A stretch of DNA of 64,000 nt from G963662985 sp963662985 (GCA_963662985.1 OY760067.1:1178001-1242000); one strand, 5' to 3'; counted from the first letter of the stretch, positions 14,892-24,123 are shown. The notes: generated by a model not told the origin, from the sequence alone. Numbers and translations: made by a program.

Positions 14892-17564
14892 TCAATCAAC
14901 TCCAACAAGCACGGCTTTCACCACAAATCGATATGCGTAATTACCACTTACCTCATCAAAACCAGCGCAAGTAATTAACGTCAAAACATCATAAACATCA
15001 TCATCCAACACACTCATATCATTTGCAGCAGCATAATCAGCATTGATCACTTGATAATGATAAGTGTATCCCCACGCTGCCAGATCCACCATATCACCAT
15101 ATTGCAACGTCTTCAAATCTACAAACACACCTGGCAAACCAGAAGCATCATAAACATGCCCCGTCAAAACCGTATTCCCCACAGATGTTGGAAAAGCAGT
15201 TCCTTGCAAATAAGCTACTTGAGAGCCAATCCATCGCAGATCCCATTCTCCATCAACATAAGGAGCACCTACTATAGCAGTCTCAATATGAATTGCAGGA
15301 ATACTCAACAACATCTCAGTTTTAGAATAATCTAATTCAGCTTCACCCAAGGAAGTAACTTGACCAGCAGCAAACCCAGTTTGAGGTAATGAAAACTCAC
15401 TACTTGTATATTCGCCGCCAGTACTTGGTAAAGTAAATCCAGAAGACCCTGTACTGGATCCACCAGAGCTCCCTCCACTACTGCCAGTTCCACCAGTCCC
15501 CGGTGCTGCCGTCAACCAATCAGAAAATCTCGTAACAGCACCAACATATCCCCCTGTCAAACTATCAGCAATATCTCCCGAAACAGGATCTATATTCCCA
15601 CCACTTGGTCCGTCAGCTGCCCCCCACCAATTTTCACGCGCATCCACCGTAGCCAAACTCTCATTCAAAAGGTCACCAACAGGTGCACCACTTCCATCTG
15701 CTAAAAGACTTGAATGAATCTCTGATTGCCGTATCACAACATTTGAAGGTCCAGCATTCGATTTACCTGGCTCCCCAAAACGGATTCCCCGTTCATTACC
15801 AGTGATTACAGCATTCTCAAAAGTCACCCCATCAAGGCTTGCTGGATTTGCACCATAAGTTCCACCATCATCTCTTGCCTTAACCGCAATTCCCACACCT
15901 TCCTCAATACCAACCGCATTCCCCGTCACCGTCAAATTGCGGAACACCAAATTTTGATAAGAACCAAATTTCAAATTAATATCAATCCCTGCATCCCATT
16001 TTTCATTCCAAAAATGCCCAGAAGGTGCGGAACTATAAGCAAAACCATTATTGGTCACATTCACATCTTCAAAAGTCGCATTCGACAATTTCTCCAAATA
16101 CATTCCCTTATTCACATTCCCCTCAAAATCTGTATTCTTCACCTCAATATCAGAGACCGTCGAACCACTTCCATTTGTCATAAAGAAATACCAGCCATAA
16201 TCAAGCGCAGTGAATTTTGAATCCTCCATCCACATATTCCGAATCGTACCAGATCCATTCACCCGCAGACCAACTTCTTGCTCATTGGTATACTGAGCCA
16301 AACCAGTTCCTTCTACCACCACATTAGAAATCACAACATTCTCAACCACTGATCCATTCTCAACAAACAAACCAGCCGCATTCACAGGTCGAATCCGAAA
16401 ATTTTGCACTGTCAAAGCATCAACCTTAGAAGAACCAGAACCCGAAATCTCCACAACAGGGGTATTCGTATAGGTAATAATTGAATTTGTACTCGTATTA
16501 GTGCCACTCCCTGCACCGTTCAAAGTTACCTTTTTATTCACATCCACTTGCTCGACAAAAACACCTGACTTCACGTCCACAGTCCCTCCCACTGCAGATT
16601 GATTAATCGCCGTTTGAATGCTCATACCATCATATACTTCTTTATGCCCATTCACTCGATAAGTCACAAGCGCGTTTGATGCAGGTTGTCCACTTGACAC
16701 CAAAGCAGCCAATGCCGTTGAAACATCTGTAGAAGAAGATAAATATTGAATAAACCCCAAATTATTAGTTGATTGGAACTCATAAACATAGTTTCCAAGA
16801 TCTATATTAGTGAAAACACCAACAGCTCCATCAGCATAAATCGCCGTACTTTCCCCAAAAGAATTACTCCCTGATAAAGTCACCGAATCCATACCAACAT
16901 GTCCAGGAAAATAACTGCTTGAATACAATGCCATCCCACCCCAAGCATTTCCACTCGTTATAATATTTGAGACTAGAATATTTGCAGAATCAGTAAAGGC
17001 AATCCCATTTCCCCAAGCAGAATTTGTCAATGTAACATAATTTATGTCAATTTCATTTACGCCATTAAAATCAATTGCGGACCGTCCTGTATTATTTATC
17101 GTTACATGAGAAATTTGCACAGATTTTGCACCAGTGATTTTTAGTCCATAATTTGTAGAACCCGATAGATTACCAATTAAAGTAAAATTCTGCAGAGTAA
17201 TATCTTGAAAAGCTTCCCATGTAGTAGTCCCCCCAATATCAAAACTATAACTTGCCAAAGATGAACTATCAATCACCACCCCTGCTTCACTTTCACCTTG
17301 CAAAGTGATATTGCTTTTAAAAATATTGATTGTACTTCCCACAGAATATGTACCATTATGCAAATATACAATATCTCCCGGAGTGGCCGCATTGATTGCT
17401 GTTTGAATATCACAATAAGCTCCTGCAGGCAAACTAGCACAACTTGCATAAACGTCCAAAGTTGATGCTTCTACATGAATCAATTGAGTAAAAAATAATC
17501 CCAAGATCATCAACAATAAGACAATAAAATATATCTTTGTATTAACAAATCTCAAATTTTTCAT
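14892..17564 (-). CDS. Secreted right-handed beta-helix protein with LPXTG motifs and a C-terminal sortase domain
   Basis: The 890-residue product starts with a signal peptide (hydrophobic IYFIVLLLMILGLFF, likely cut after HVEA). Residues of about 50-680 are pectate-lyase-like parallel beta-helix repeats with many N-, I- and V-rich turns (for example VYLHNGTYSVGSTINI). A Gly/Ser linker leads to LPSTG (712-716) and LPQTG (726-730). From about 750 to the end is a sortase domain: His803 in VLTGHVYD, Cys866 in TLITCAG and Arg879 in YAYRF. There is no hydrophobic C-terminal anchor. The start at 17564 (MKNLRFVN) has AAGGAAAAAAAG upstream. The layout suggests that the sortase domain processes its own or neighbouring chains; this is inference. 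Substrate of the helix domain, probably glycan, is unknown. Confidence 0.85.
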   Translation of the reverse strand: MKNLRFVNTKIYFIVLLLMILGLFFTQLIHVEASTLDVYASCASLPAGAYCDIQTAINAATPGDIVYLHNGTYSVGSTINIFKSNITLQGESEAGVVIDSSSLASYSFDIGGTTTWEAFQDITLQNFTLIGNLSGSTNYGLKITGAKSVQISHVTINNTGRSAIDFNGVNEIDINYVTLTNSAWGNGIAFTDSANILVSNIITSGNAWGGMALYSSSYFPGHVGMDSVTLSGSNSFGESTAIYADGAVGVFTNIDLGNYVYEFQSTNNLGFIQYLSSSTDVSTALAALVSSGQPASNALVTYRVNGHKEVYDGMSIQTAINQSAVGGTVDVKSGVFVEQVDVNKKVTLNGAGSGTNTSTNSIITYTNTPVVEISGSGSSKVDALTVQNFRIRPVNAAGLFVENGSVVENVVISNVVVEGTGLAQYTNEQEVGLRVNGSGTIRNMWMEDSKFTALDYGWYFFMTNGSGSTVSDIEVKNTDFEGNVNKGMYLEKLSNATFEDVNVTNNGFAYSSAPSGHFWNEKWDAGIDINLKFGSYQNLVFRNLTVTGNAVGIEEGVGIAVKARDDGGTYGANPASLDGVTFENAVITGNERGIRFGEPGKSNAGPSNVVIRQSEIHSSLLADGSGAPVGDLLNESLATVDARENWWGAADGPSGGNIDPVSGDIADSLTGGYVGAVTRFSDWLTAAPGTGGTGSSGGSSGGSSTGSSGFTLPSTGGEYTSSEFSLPQTGFAAGQVTSLGEAELDYSKTEMLLSIPAIHIETAIVGAPYVDGEWDLRWIGSQVAYLQGTAFPTSVGNTVLTGHVYDASGLPGVFVDLKTLQYGDMVDLAAWGYTYHYQVINADYAAANDMSVLDDDVYDVLTLITCAGFDEVSGNYAYRFVVKAVLVGVD

Positions 17565-17706
17565 AATATACTTTTTTTCCTTACTATAAATTTCCCCATT
17601 ATGAGGAAGGAGTACAAACTTAACCCTAATTAATAAAACCAAGGAGATTATAATCCCAGACTAAGCTTTCCACAAGAATTAATATATATTAATGTCAAAA
17701 AATAGA

Positions 17707-17946
17707 TTATTTTAATTTAGTAACCGTGATTTCCCAAACCCCATTCATCGGTTCAAACACTTCTAATCGAACTTCATCTTCAGAAAATGTACTTCTTGCA
17801 TTGCTCACCACACAACTGTGATCAGACACTAACACAAAACTTTCCCCCGCCTCAATCTTTTTTAATTGCTCCTTAATCCTTAAAATTGGAACAGGGCAAT
17901 AATCTCCAAAACAATCAATAATAGGTAAATCTTGCTCAGTCATCAT
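17707..17946 (-). CDS. TusA-like sulfur carrier, third paralog
   Basis: A 79-residue TusA-family protein with the sulfur-carrying Cys in FGDYCPVPILRIKEQL and a second conserved HSC (DHSCVVSNA). It is clearly diverged from the twin copies at 12.5-13.0 kb. It follows the aldehyde dehydrogenase by 37 bp and may be cotranscribed with it. Two adjacent ATG codons (17946, 17943) could start it; both lie in the loop of a 13-bp hairpin, so initiation may be regulated. Its partner enzyme is unknown. Confidence 0.88.
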   Translation of the reverse strand: MMTEQDLPIIDCFGDYCPVPILRIKEQLKKIEAGESFVLVSDHSCVVSNARSTFSEDEVRLEVFEPMNGVWEITVTKLK

Positions 17947-17960
17947 AACTAAGCAAGATT
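17928..17960 (-). promoter_or_regulatory. Hairpin enclosing the start codon of the third TusA gene
   Basis: Minus-strand AATCTTGCTTAGT pairs with ACTGAGCAAGATT (13 bp, one G-U) around a 7-nt loop TATGATG that holds both candidate start codons. The nearest SD-like AAAGGT lies just upstream of the stem, 17 nt from the ATG in linear distance. A translational control element is likely but unproven. Confidence 0.6.
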
Positions 17961-17983
17961 GTACCTTTCAAACTCAAATTTTT

Positions 17984-19558
17984 CTAGCTCTTCCAAACCA
18001 AAGTAGTACTTTGTTCACGCATATAAATTTGCAAGTAATGATGTCCACCAGCACTTTTCCCTTGTGCCCCAGAACCTTTCCAACCACCAAAAGGTTGGTG
18101 GCCTGGCCATGCACCAGTTGTTGATCCTTGTGGACGATTAGCATAACACACCCCAGCTTCTATATTTTCAAAGAACCAAGCCGCTTCTTCTTCAGTACCA
18201 TAAAAACCAGCTGTCAAGCCATAAGGTACATCATTCGCAACTTTCATCACTTCATCCATGTCAGAGAACTTATCTACCATAGTAATTGGCAAGAACATTT
18301 CGTGTTTCCACAAATAATGATCTGCAGGCACATCTGCAAACACTGCCGGCTCACAATAAAATCCCTTCCCAAATTCACCTTCAGTCATGATCTCGCCACC
18401 AGTCAAAGCCGTTCCGCTTTCTTTAAGATCAGCCACATATTTTTGATAATCTTCATAGGCAGCCTTATTCACAACCGGTCCCATATTCGCATCAATCAAA
18501 GTGGGATTAGCAATCTTTAAAGCCTTTGTCTTTTCCACAATCTTTTCCACTAATTCATCATAAACATCTTCATGAATATAAACCCGTGAATTTGCAGAAC
18601 ATTTTTGACCTTGTAGTCCAAAAGCTGAACGCACAATCCCTGTTGAAGCATCTTCCAAATTCGCATTCTTAGAAACAATACAAGGATTCTTACCACCTAA
18701 TTCCAAAATAATCGGTCGTACATAATCACCATTTGCATAATCGCGATAAATACCCATTCCCACACCCTTAGAACCGGTAAAAGTCACCCCTGCCACAAGT
18801 GGATGATCCACCAAAGATTGTCCAGCTTCACGCCCAGAACCTGTCACCAAATTCAAAGCACCTTCTGGCAAACCAGCATCAATCAAACATTTTGCCACTA
18901 AATAAGGTGATAAAGTCGTATCAGATGCAGGTTTCATCACCACTGTGTTCCCAGCCACCAAAGAAGCGCCCACAGGGCCACCAGATAATGCACACGGGAA
19001 GTTAAAAGGTGAAATCACCAACCACACCCCATAAGGACGCAAATAACTAACATTTCGAGACGTATACCCACTCAAAGGATCTGGATTCATTTCAATCTCA
19101 AATCCATCATTCTCTTCCAATTGATCACACGCATAACGAATCAAATCAGCCGTTTCAGCTGCATCCCCCAACGCTTCCATTCGGTTTTTCCCCACTTCCA
19201 AAGTAATCGCTGCAGAAATTTCAAAAATACGTTCAGTAATCAGATCAGCAGCCTTACGCATCACTCGTACACGTTCTTGCCAAGGGGTCTTACCCCACAC
19301 TGCAAATGCTTTATGAGCAGCTTCGATTGCTAAATTTGCTTCTGTCTTACTAGCTTTCTGAAACACTCCCACAACATTTTCTGTATTGATCGGAGAAATA
19401 TTTTTCATTTTATTTTCTGAATAAACATCTTTTCCACCAATCAACAACGGATATTCTTTCCCATATTCGAAAGCAGCCAAAGCTTCTTCAAATTTTTCGT
19501 GTAAAAATGCAGGAGGGTTATACATCGTTGCATAAGTTAATTTAAAATTCTCTGTCAT
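17984..19558 (-). CDS. NAD(P)-dependent aldehyde dehydrogenase, L-glutamate-gamma-semialdehyde (P5C) dehydrogenase type
   Basis: A 524-residue aldehyde dehydrogenase. Visible sites are VISPFNFPCALSGGPVGASL (cofactor), FTGSKGVG, ELGGKNPCIVS with the general base, and the nucleophile Cys in GLQGQKCSANSR. The length and the N-terminal extension (TYATMYNPPAFLHEKF) fit the RocA/PruA branch, which oxidises glutamate semialdehyde to glutamate in proline and arginine breakdown. The true start is the ATG at 19558 with AAGGAG ahead of it; the codon before is a TTG. No proline dehydrogenase gene is nearby, so the substrate is inferred from similarity alone. Confidence 0.82.
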   Translation of the reverse strand: MTENFKLTYATMYNPPAFLHEKFEEALAAFEYGKEYPLLIGGKDVYSENKMKNISPINTENVVGVFQKASKTEANLAIEAAHKAFAVWGKTPWQERVRVMRKAADLITERIFEISAAITLEVGKNRMEALGDAAETADLIRYACDQLEENDGFEIEMNPDPLSGYTSRNVSYLRPYGVWLVISPFNFPCALSGGPVGASLVAGNTVVMKPASDTTLSPYLVAKCLIDAGLPEGALNLVTGSGREAGQSLVDHPLVAGVTFTGSKGVGMGIYRDYANGDYVRPIILELGGKNPCIVSKNANLEDASTGIVRSAFGLQGQKCSANSRVYIHEDVYDELVEKIVEKTKALKIANPTLIDANMGPVVNKAAYEDYQKYVADLKESGTALTGGEIMTEGEFGKGFYCEPAVFADVPADHYLWKHEMFLPITMVDKFSDMDEVMKVANDVPYGLTAGFYGTEEEAAWFFENIEAGVCYANRPQGSTTGAWPGHQPFGGWKGSGAQGKSAGGHHYLQIYMREQSTTLVWKS

Positions 19559-19646
19559 CAAAAAACTCCTTGGTATTTTTAAAATCTATTATCTATATTA
19601 TAGTATTTCTTTGATAAAAACGAAAAAATATCTCTCATTTCCAACA

Positions 19647-21086
19647 TTAGAATGTAGGCACCCAACCAAAGATCAAAGCCCCCAACCCCAGCAATGCCGC
19701 AAATGTAATTCCCAAAATCGGCAACCCTTTTTTCAAAAATTCGATCGGAGCCAATCCATACCCCGCCGGAATCGCCCGCACAGATGTAGGTAAAACGTAA
19801 GCAGAATTCGCTGCCACTGTCGCTAGCAATAGCATTGCCACTACGTTATATCCCAAAGTGGCCGAAATATTCAGCACAATTGGCATCAAAATAGAACACG
19901 CCGCGGTGTTACTAGAAATATTCGCCAACACAATTCCCATCAAAACAAAAATCCCTAACATCACCACAGGAGAGCTAAGCTCCATAGAACTAATCAATGA
20001 TGCAATCGTATTCGCCGCACCAGATTGAATCATTAAATCGCCCAATGCTAAGCCACCTGCAAACAAAATCAACAATCCCCACAAAATTTTCGGTGACGCA
20101 AATTCCCACGTCAAGATTTTCTCTGTTTTTAAATCACTTTCATTTACTTTTTCATCTTTCTTCATTGGAATAAAAAACAAACTCAATCCAAATATGAAAA
20201 ACAAAAAGAATGGCGTCAAATTAGGCAACAAACTCGCATAAAAAGGACGCAAAAATGAAAGCAAAATAGCTGCCACAAATAGCCCTAAAACTAAAATTTC
20301 ATTTCGATTAATCGCCCCAAGTTTCTGAATCTCTTTTTCAAAAAATACATCAGCACCTGTTAGTTTTTTCCCTTTAGGTGCCAAGAGCATCAAATACCCC
20401 CCAATTAAGACCGTCAAAACAACCAACAAAGGCAGCATACGCAAAGTCCATGCACCAAATCCATATTCAACCCCCAAGAACTCTTCAATATAACTCAACG
20501 TTACCAAATTCATCCCCCCACCCAAAGGTGTCCCGAATCCACCTAAACCAGCCCCCCAAGCAATTGCCAGCAAAATCAAAACAAAAGGTACTCCTTGAGG
20601 ATCATCTTCTCCCACAAAAGCCAGCATAGAAAGCGCAATCGTTGCCAACGTAGCCGTCACCACTACATTTGCCAAAAACATACTCAAAACAGTTGCCACA
20701 AAATACCAAACCAGCACTTGTCGGCGTAAGTCAATCCCAATGAACATCAATGATCGCAATGCAATCCTACGATCCACCCCTGTTTTAGCCCAAGCAATCG
20801 CAAAAAAATTAGTCCCCAACAACAAAAAGAAGATTGGTTTTGCATAAGAAGCAATTACAGAATCCATCGGTCCAAAACCAAAAACTGCATTCACAGCCAC
20901 CGGCAGCAAAGCAGTCACACCAAGATGTACCGGCCGAAAAATCCACCATGCCATCATCCATAACATCAAACCAATTGCCCCTTGAGCTTCAAACGCAAAC
21001 ACTCCGTTTGGCAACAATAATAAGCTCACCCCAAACAATAACGGACCCAGCAAAAATCCTAAAATGCTCATTTTACGCAGCTTCAT
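19647..21086 (-). CDS. SLC13/DASS-family anion transporter
   Basis: A 479-residue polytopic membrane protein with about twelve hydrophobic helices. The two substrate-site segments of the family are recognisable: FLANVVVTATLATIAL in the first half and VLANISSNTAACSILMPIV in the second, both carrying the SNT-like turn (here N-V-V-T-A and S-S-N-T-A). Relatives move dicarboxylates or sulfate with Na+. It is monocistronic or near so; AldDH lies downstream on the same strand, 89 bp away. Dicarboxylate versus sulfate cannot be decided. Confidence 0.82.
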   Translation of the reverse strand: MKLRKMSILGFLLGPLLFGVSLLLLPNGVFAFEAQGAIGLMLWMMAWWIFRPVHLGVTALLPVAVNAVFGFGPMDSVIASYAKPIFFLLLGTNFFAIAWAKTGVDRRIALRSLMFIGIDLRRQVLVWYFVATVLSMFLANVVVTATLATIALSMLAFVGEDDPQGVPFVLILLAIAWGAGLGGFGTPLGGGMNLVTLSYIEEFLGVEYGFGAWTLRMLPLLVVLTVLIGGYLMLLAPKGKKLTGADVFFEKEIQKLGAINRNEILVLGLFVAAILLSFLRPFYASLLPNLTPFFLFFIFGLSLFFIPMKKDEKVNESDLKTEKILTWEFASPKILWGLLILFAGGLALGDLMIQSGAANTIASLISSMELSSPVVMLGIFVLMGIVLANISSNTAACSILMPIVLNISATLGYNVVAMLLLATVAANSAYVLPTSVRAIPAGYGLAPIEFLKKGLPILGITFAALLGLGALIFGWVPTF

Positions 21087-21277
21087 AACACCTCAACTAG
21101 AACAGAATTTCATCTTCAATTCTAATGACAAACGCCAATTCCTCAAGACCTTTTTATCAATTCTCACAAATCTTAATTCAAGATAAATAGTCTTTTTTAT
21201 TTCATCCAATTACCGTGCATATTTTTATGAACACAGCTATACTTACCAGAATTAAATAAAAAAGGTATAGAAACAAC

Positions 21278-22504
21278 ATGATTAAAAAATTCAATGAACT
21301 TCGAGAAAAATACCCATCTCAGTTTTGGCTCCTCTTCTGGGGGATGCTCATCAGCATGATTGGCTCCAGCATGATATGGCCTTTCATGCTCATCTTCATC
21401 AGCAAACGCCTCAACCTCCCTCTTTCCGCCATCGCCAGTCTCATGACCATCAGTGCCGTTTCCTCCCTCATCGCCTCTTTTGCCTCAGGGCAAATTGCAG
21501 ATCGTTTTGGACGAAAAAACCTTCTCATCACCAGTCAAATCCTAAACAGCTTAACTTATCTAGGGATGATCTGGGCAAATCAATATTGGATCTTTGCCAT
21601 TCTAATGGCCATCCGTGGCATCGGGCACCCCATGTATCAAGTAGGTGCCGATACTATGGTCTCAGACCTGATTCCCGAAGGAAAACGTATCGATGCTTTT
21701 GCCCTCATCCGCATGGGGAAAAATGTTGGCATCGCCATCGGCCCCGCCATCGGAGGGTTCTTAGCCATCCATTCCTACACTATCGTCCTTCTCATCGCCA
21801 TCATCAGCATGACTTTGTTCGCAATCATCCTCGCCATCTTCGCCATTGAAACCAAACCAGCCATCGAATTTTACACTTCATCCAATCCTTTGGAAGGATA
21901 CGGAGATGTATTTAAGAATTTTCCCTTTATCTCCATTGTAGTGGCTTTCCTTTTTGTACAAATTGGCTCTTCCATCATGTGGACCTTGCTCTCAGTTTAT
22001 ATGAATATTGAATTTAATATCCCTGAAAATATGTACGGTTTCCTCCCCACCACCAATGCCATCATTGTCGTCACCCTTCAGCTCGCAGCCACCAAAATAG
22101 CCAAAAATTACCGACCTCTATATGTGATTGCTTTTGGTGCCATTTTATACACAATCGCTTTTTCAGGGGTAGGGTTATCATCCAATTTCTGGGCATTCCT
22201 ACTCTGTATGGTCATCATGTCCATTGGGGAGCTCTTCCTCGTCCCCACTGTCACCACCTACGCCGCCAATTCAGCTCCCCAAGACAAACGTGGGCGTTAC
22301 ATGAGCGTCTTTTCACTCACATGGGGTGTCGCTTCAGGCATCGGTCCCATGGTCGGCAGTTATCTCAACGACTATATCAACCCCCAAGCCACTTGGTTTG
22401 GCGCGAGCATCATTGCATTCTTTGGGGCAATCACCTTCCTATTTATCTCCCAAATCCAGAAAAAACGCATCCAACCGCCCCGCTTATCAAGATCAAAAAT
22501 ATAA
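21278..22504 (+). CDS. Major facilitator superfamily transporter (drug/proton antiporter type)
   Basis: A 408-residue protein with twelve predicted membrane helices. The loop 2-3 motif GQIADRFGRKNLL is the MFS signature, and IRGIGHPMYQVGADTMVSDLIP matches the antiporter helix 4-5 region. It lies between divergent SLC13 and convergent alanine-dehydrogenase-like genes and has its own promoter region with a TATACT near 21238. Codons are C-rich (CTC, ATC, CCC), the same as other + strand genes here, so this reflects strand bias rather than transfer. Substrate is unknown. Confidence 0.85.
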   Translation: MIKKFNELREKYPSQFWLLFWGMLISMIGSSMIWPFMLIFISKRLNLPLSAIASLMTISAVSSLIASFASGQIADRFGRKNLLITSQILNSLTYLGMIWANQYWIFAILMAIRGIGHPMYQVGADTMVSDLIPEGKRIDAFALIRMGKNVGIAIGPAIGGFLAIHSYTIVLLIAIISMTLFAIILAIFAIETKPAIEFYTSSNPLEGYGDVFKNFPFISIVVAFLFVQIGSSIMWTLLSVYMNIEFNIPENMYGFLPTTNAIIVVTLQLAATKIAKNYRPLYVIAFGAILYTIAFSGVGLSSNFWAFLLCMVIMSIGELFLVPTVTTYAANSAPQDKRGRYMSVFSLTWGVASGIGPMVGSYLNDYINPQATWFGASIIAFFGAITFLFISQIQKKRIQPPRLSRSKI

Positions 22505-22510
22505 CATACT

Positions 22511-22544
22511 AAAAAATGTGGCTTTTTAAAAGCCACATTTTTTT
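22511..22544. terminator. Bidirectional terminator between two convergent genes
   Basis: AAAAAATGTGGCTTTT pairs with AAAAGCCACATTTTTT with almost no loop. It serves the MFS gene on + and the alanine-dehydrogenase-like gene on -. Confidence 0.9.
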
Positions 22545-22571
22545 ACCAAATCTTGTTAATTAAAAACTATT

Positions 22572-23714
22572 TTACTTAACAGAATGGGGATATTCTTTTT
22601 TACGGTTCTGAAAAGATAAAATCTTTGGATTTTGAATCACACCATCTAAGATTTCAATTGACTTAGACACTGTTTTATTCTTATGCCACATGCTCGGTCC
22701 TTCCATCACTTTTCCCAAAAACGGAATCAATGCTTTTGAAATTTCCCACGAAGCAGAATTCCAATAGAAACTAGGGGTATGGTCAACCGCATAATAATAT
22801 TTACCCTCCACCTCAAACATCGGATTTTCAAAAGAAGTTGGTTTTGCGCACCAAAATCCCATTCCTTCATCACAGCTCACATCAATAATCAATGTGCCTT
22901 TCATCAATTTTTCCGAATCCTCAGCAGACACAAACATCTTTGGATGATCCGTATCCTGAAGCGTACCATTCACAATGATTTGAACATCAGCTAAATCTTC
23001 TGCAAAAGAACAGGTCGAACCATCTATAGCTACAGCTAGCATATTCCCAATATCATCTTTTATCATTTGTTTATATTTAATACCGGGTAACTGATCACGA
23101 ACATTTGTCGCAACTCGGCTCGTATAAACCGTAATATCTGAAAATCCTTGCCCTTGCAAAGCATAAATCGCCCCTCGGCTTACCGAACCAAAACTTAGCA
23201 CCACTGCTTTTCGAGGTTTCCCATAATTACCGACAATCCCTGCCACACTAATTGCATGATTAACCCCCGCATACCCTGCCATTTCATTATTTCGATAAAA
23301 AATATGCATCCCTTTATGGCCTAAATGATTCCAAGTGAACATTTCCTCCCAAGCGATCAATGTCAATTTTCGGTCAATCGCCATCTGAGTGATTTCCTTT
23401 TGTTGCACACAATGAGGCCATCCCCAAACAATCGCACCTTCTCGAATCTCACCCAAATCTTCTGCCAACGGCTTCGGCAAGATTACACAATCAAAATCTT
23501 TGATAATTTGCTCTCTAGTCGCCACTTGCCCCGTTGTTAAATTTGCCATCGCCGCATCATCCATCCCAAATCGCTCTCCATAACCCTCTTCAAAAGTGAT
23601 CTGTTTGCGAATTTTCTTAGGGATTCGCTTAATATGCTCCGGATGAATCGGCACTCGTTTTTCATTTTCTTTTTTTGATTTTCCAATCACACCAACAGTT
23701 AACAATTTCGTCAT
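22572..23714 (-). CDS. Alanine dehydrogenase/PNT-family enzyme, probable N5-(carboxyethyl)ornithine synthase
   Basis: A 380-residue NAD(P)-binding protein. The N-terminus VGVIGKSKKENEKRVPIHPEH is the AlaDH/PNT substrate domain with its KENEKR motif, and VVLSFGSVSRGAIYALQG is the Rossmann glycine loop. SWEISKALIPF-like and DHTPSFYWNSASWEIS segments near the end recall N5-(carboxyethyl)ornithine synthase and saccharopine-dehydrogenase relatives more than true alanine dehydrogenase. The likely reaction joins a keto acid such as pyruvate to an amino acid side chain. It is monocistronic and preceded by a structured leader of about 300 nt with its own promoter, so RNA-level control is likely. Substrate is inferred from similarity only. 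Confidence 0.7.
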   Translation of the reverse strand: MTKLLTVGVIGKSKKENEKRVPIHPEHIKRIPKKIRKQITFEEGYGERFGMDDAAMANLTTGQVATREQIIKDFDCVILPKPLAEDLGEIREGAIVWGWPHCVQQKEITQMAIDRKLTLIAWEEMFTWNHLGHKGMHIFYRNNEMAGYAGVNHAISVAGIVGNYGKPRKAVVLSFGSVSRGAIYALQGQGFSDITVYTSRVATNVRDQLPGIKYKQMIKDDIGNMLAVAIDGSTCSFAEDLADVQIIVNGTLQDTDHPKMFVSAEDSEKLMKGTLIIDVSCDEGMGFWCAKPTSFENPMFEVEGKYYYAVDHTPSFYWNSASWEISKALIPFLGKVMEGPSMWHKNKTVSKSIEILDGVIQNPKILSFQNRKKEYPHSVK

Positions 23715-24013
23715 ATAGTTTTTCTTCTTTCCTTTTCTTGTTCACAATAAACTTTAAAAAAATAAACAAAATGCATATAAATAATTTAAAAATTGAATCG
23801 GGGCTAAATCTAAGTGCTAATTGTTTATAAAAATAGGCAAAGGAGTCTTCGAAAAACTTAAACATTAAGTATATCTCGAGACGCCTATCGGATTTGAGAA
23901 GATTCTGCTCAAAAATAATCGTCAATTAACTTTGACACATAGGAAGCTAAAGGCTAGTAAACTTAGCAAGACCTATTCAAAATTCCCCTAAACAATCTGA
24001 AACAGGCCTTCTC
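23715..24013 (-). ncRNA. Structured leader RNA of the alanine-dehydrogenase-like gene; candidate riboswitch
   Basis: From the predicted start near 24013 the minus-strand RNA can form consecutive helices: AAGGCC/GGTCTT (24010-24005 with 23973-23968), GCTAAG/CTTTAGC (23967-23962 with 23952-23946), GTCAA/TTGAC (23936-23932 with 23925-23921), TTTGAG/CTCAAA (23913-23908 with 23898-23893), and an outer ATAGGC/GCCTAT (23888-23883 with 23838-23833) with an inner GTCTCG/CGAAGAC, followed by TTTT. Alternative pairing of CCTAT (23943-23939) with either upstream or downstream ATAGG is possible. It does not match TPP, lysine, T-box, SAM, glycine, preQ1 or ydaO consensus elements as I know them. No protein gene is visible in this stretch. 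Confidence 0.5.
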
Positions 24014-24019
24014 TTACTT

Positions 24020-24048
24020 ACTCTAATAAAAATCCAAAAACTTGTCAA
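24020..24048 (-). promoter_or_regulatory. Sigma70-type promoter of the leader/alanine-dehydrogenase-like gene
   Basis: Consensus TTGACA (24048-24043), 17-bp spacer, TAGAGT (24025-24020). Confidence 0.7.
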
Positions 24049-24096
24049 CTGATACTAGTAAAAGCCCATAGAAAATATCTATTTTGTCGTATTGAT

Positions 24097-24123
24097 AAAA
24101 AGAGCTTCTTTCGAAGCCCTTTG
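24097..24123 (-). terminator. Terminator of the sortase/GT4/VWA-FHA cluster
   Basis: AAAGGGCTTC, GAAA loop, GAAGCTCTTT with one G-U pair, then T-run on the minus strand, 14 bp after the sortase stop. Confidence 0.85.

Noticed and set aside
21278..22504. Horizontal transfer of the MFS gene because of C-rich codons
   Set aside because: All + strand genes in the window share this codon style, so it is explained by strand bias.
23662..23925. Small protein gene overlapping the leader
   Set aside because: The frame is A-T rich, has no SD, and overlaps the start of the enzyme gene in another frame; it looks like chance open frame.
23715..24013. T-box, lysine, SAM or TPP riboswitch in the leader of the alanine-dehydrogenase-like gene
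   Set aside because: None of the conserved sequence blocks of these classes is present; only the general helical layout is riboswitch-like.
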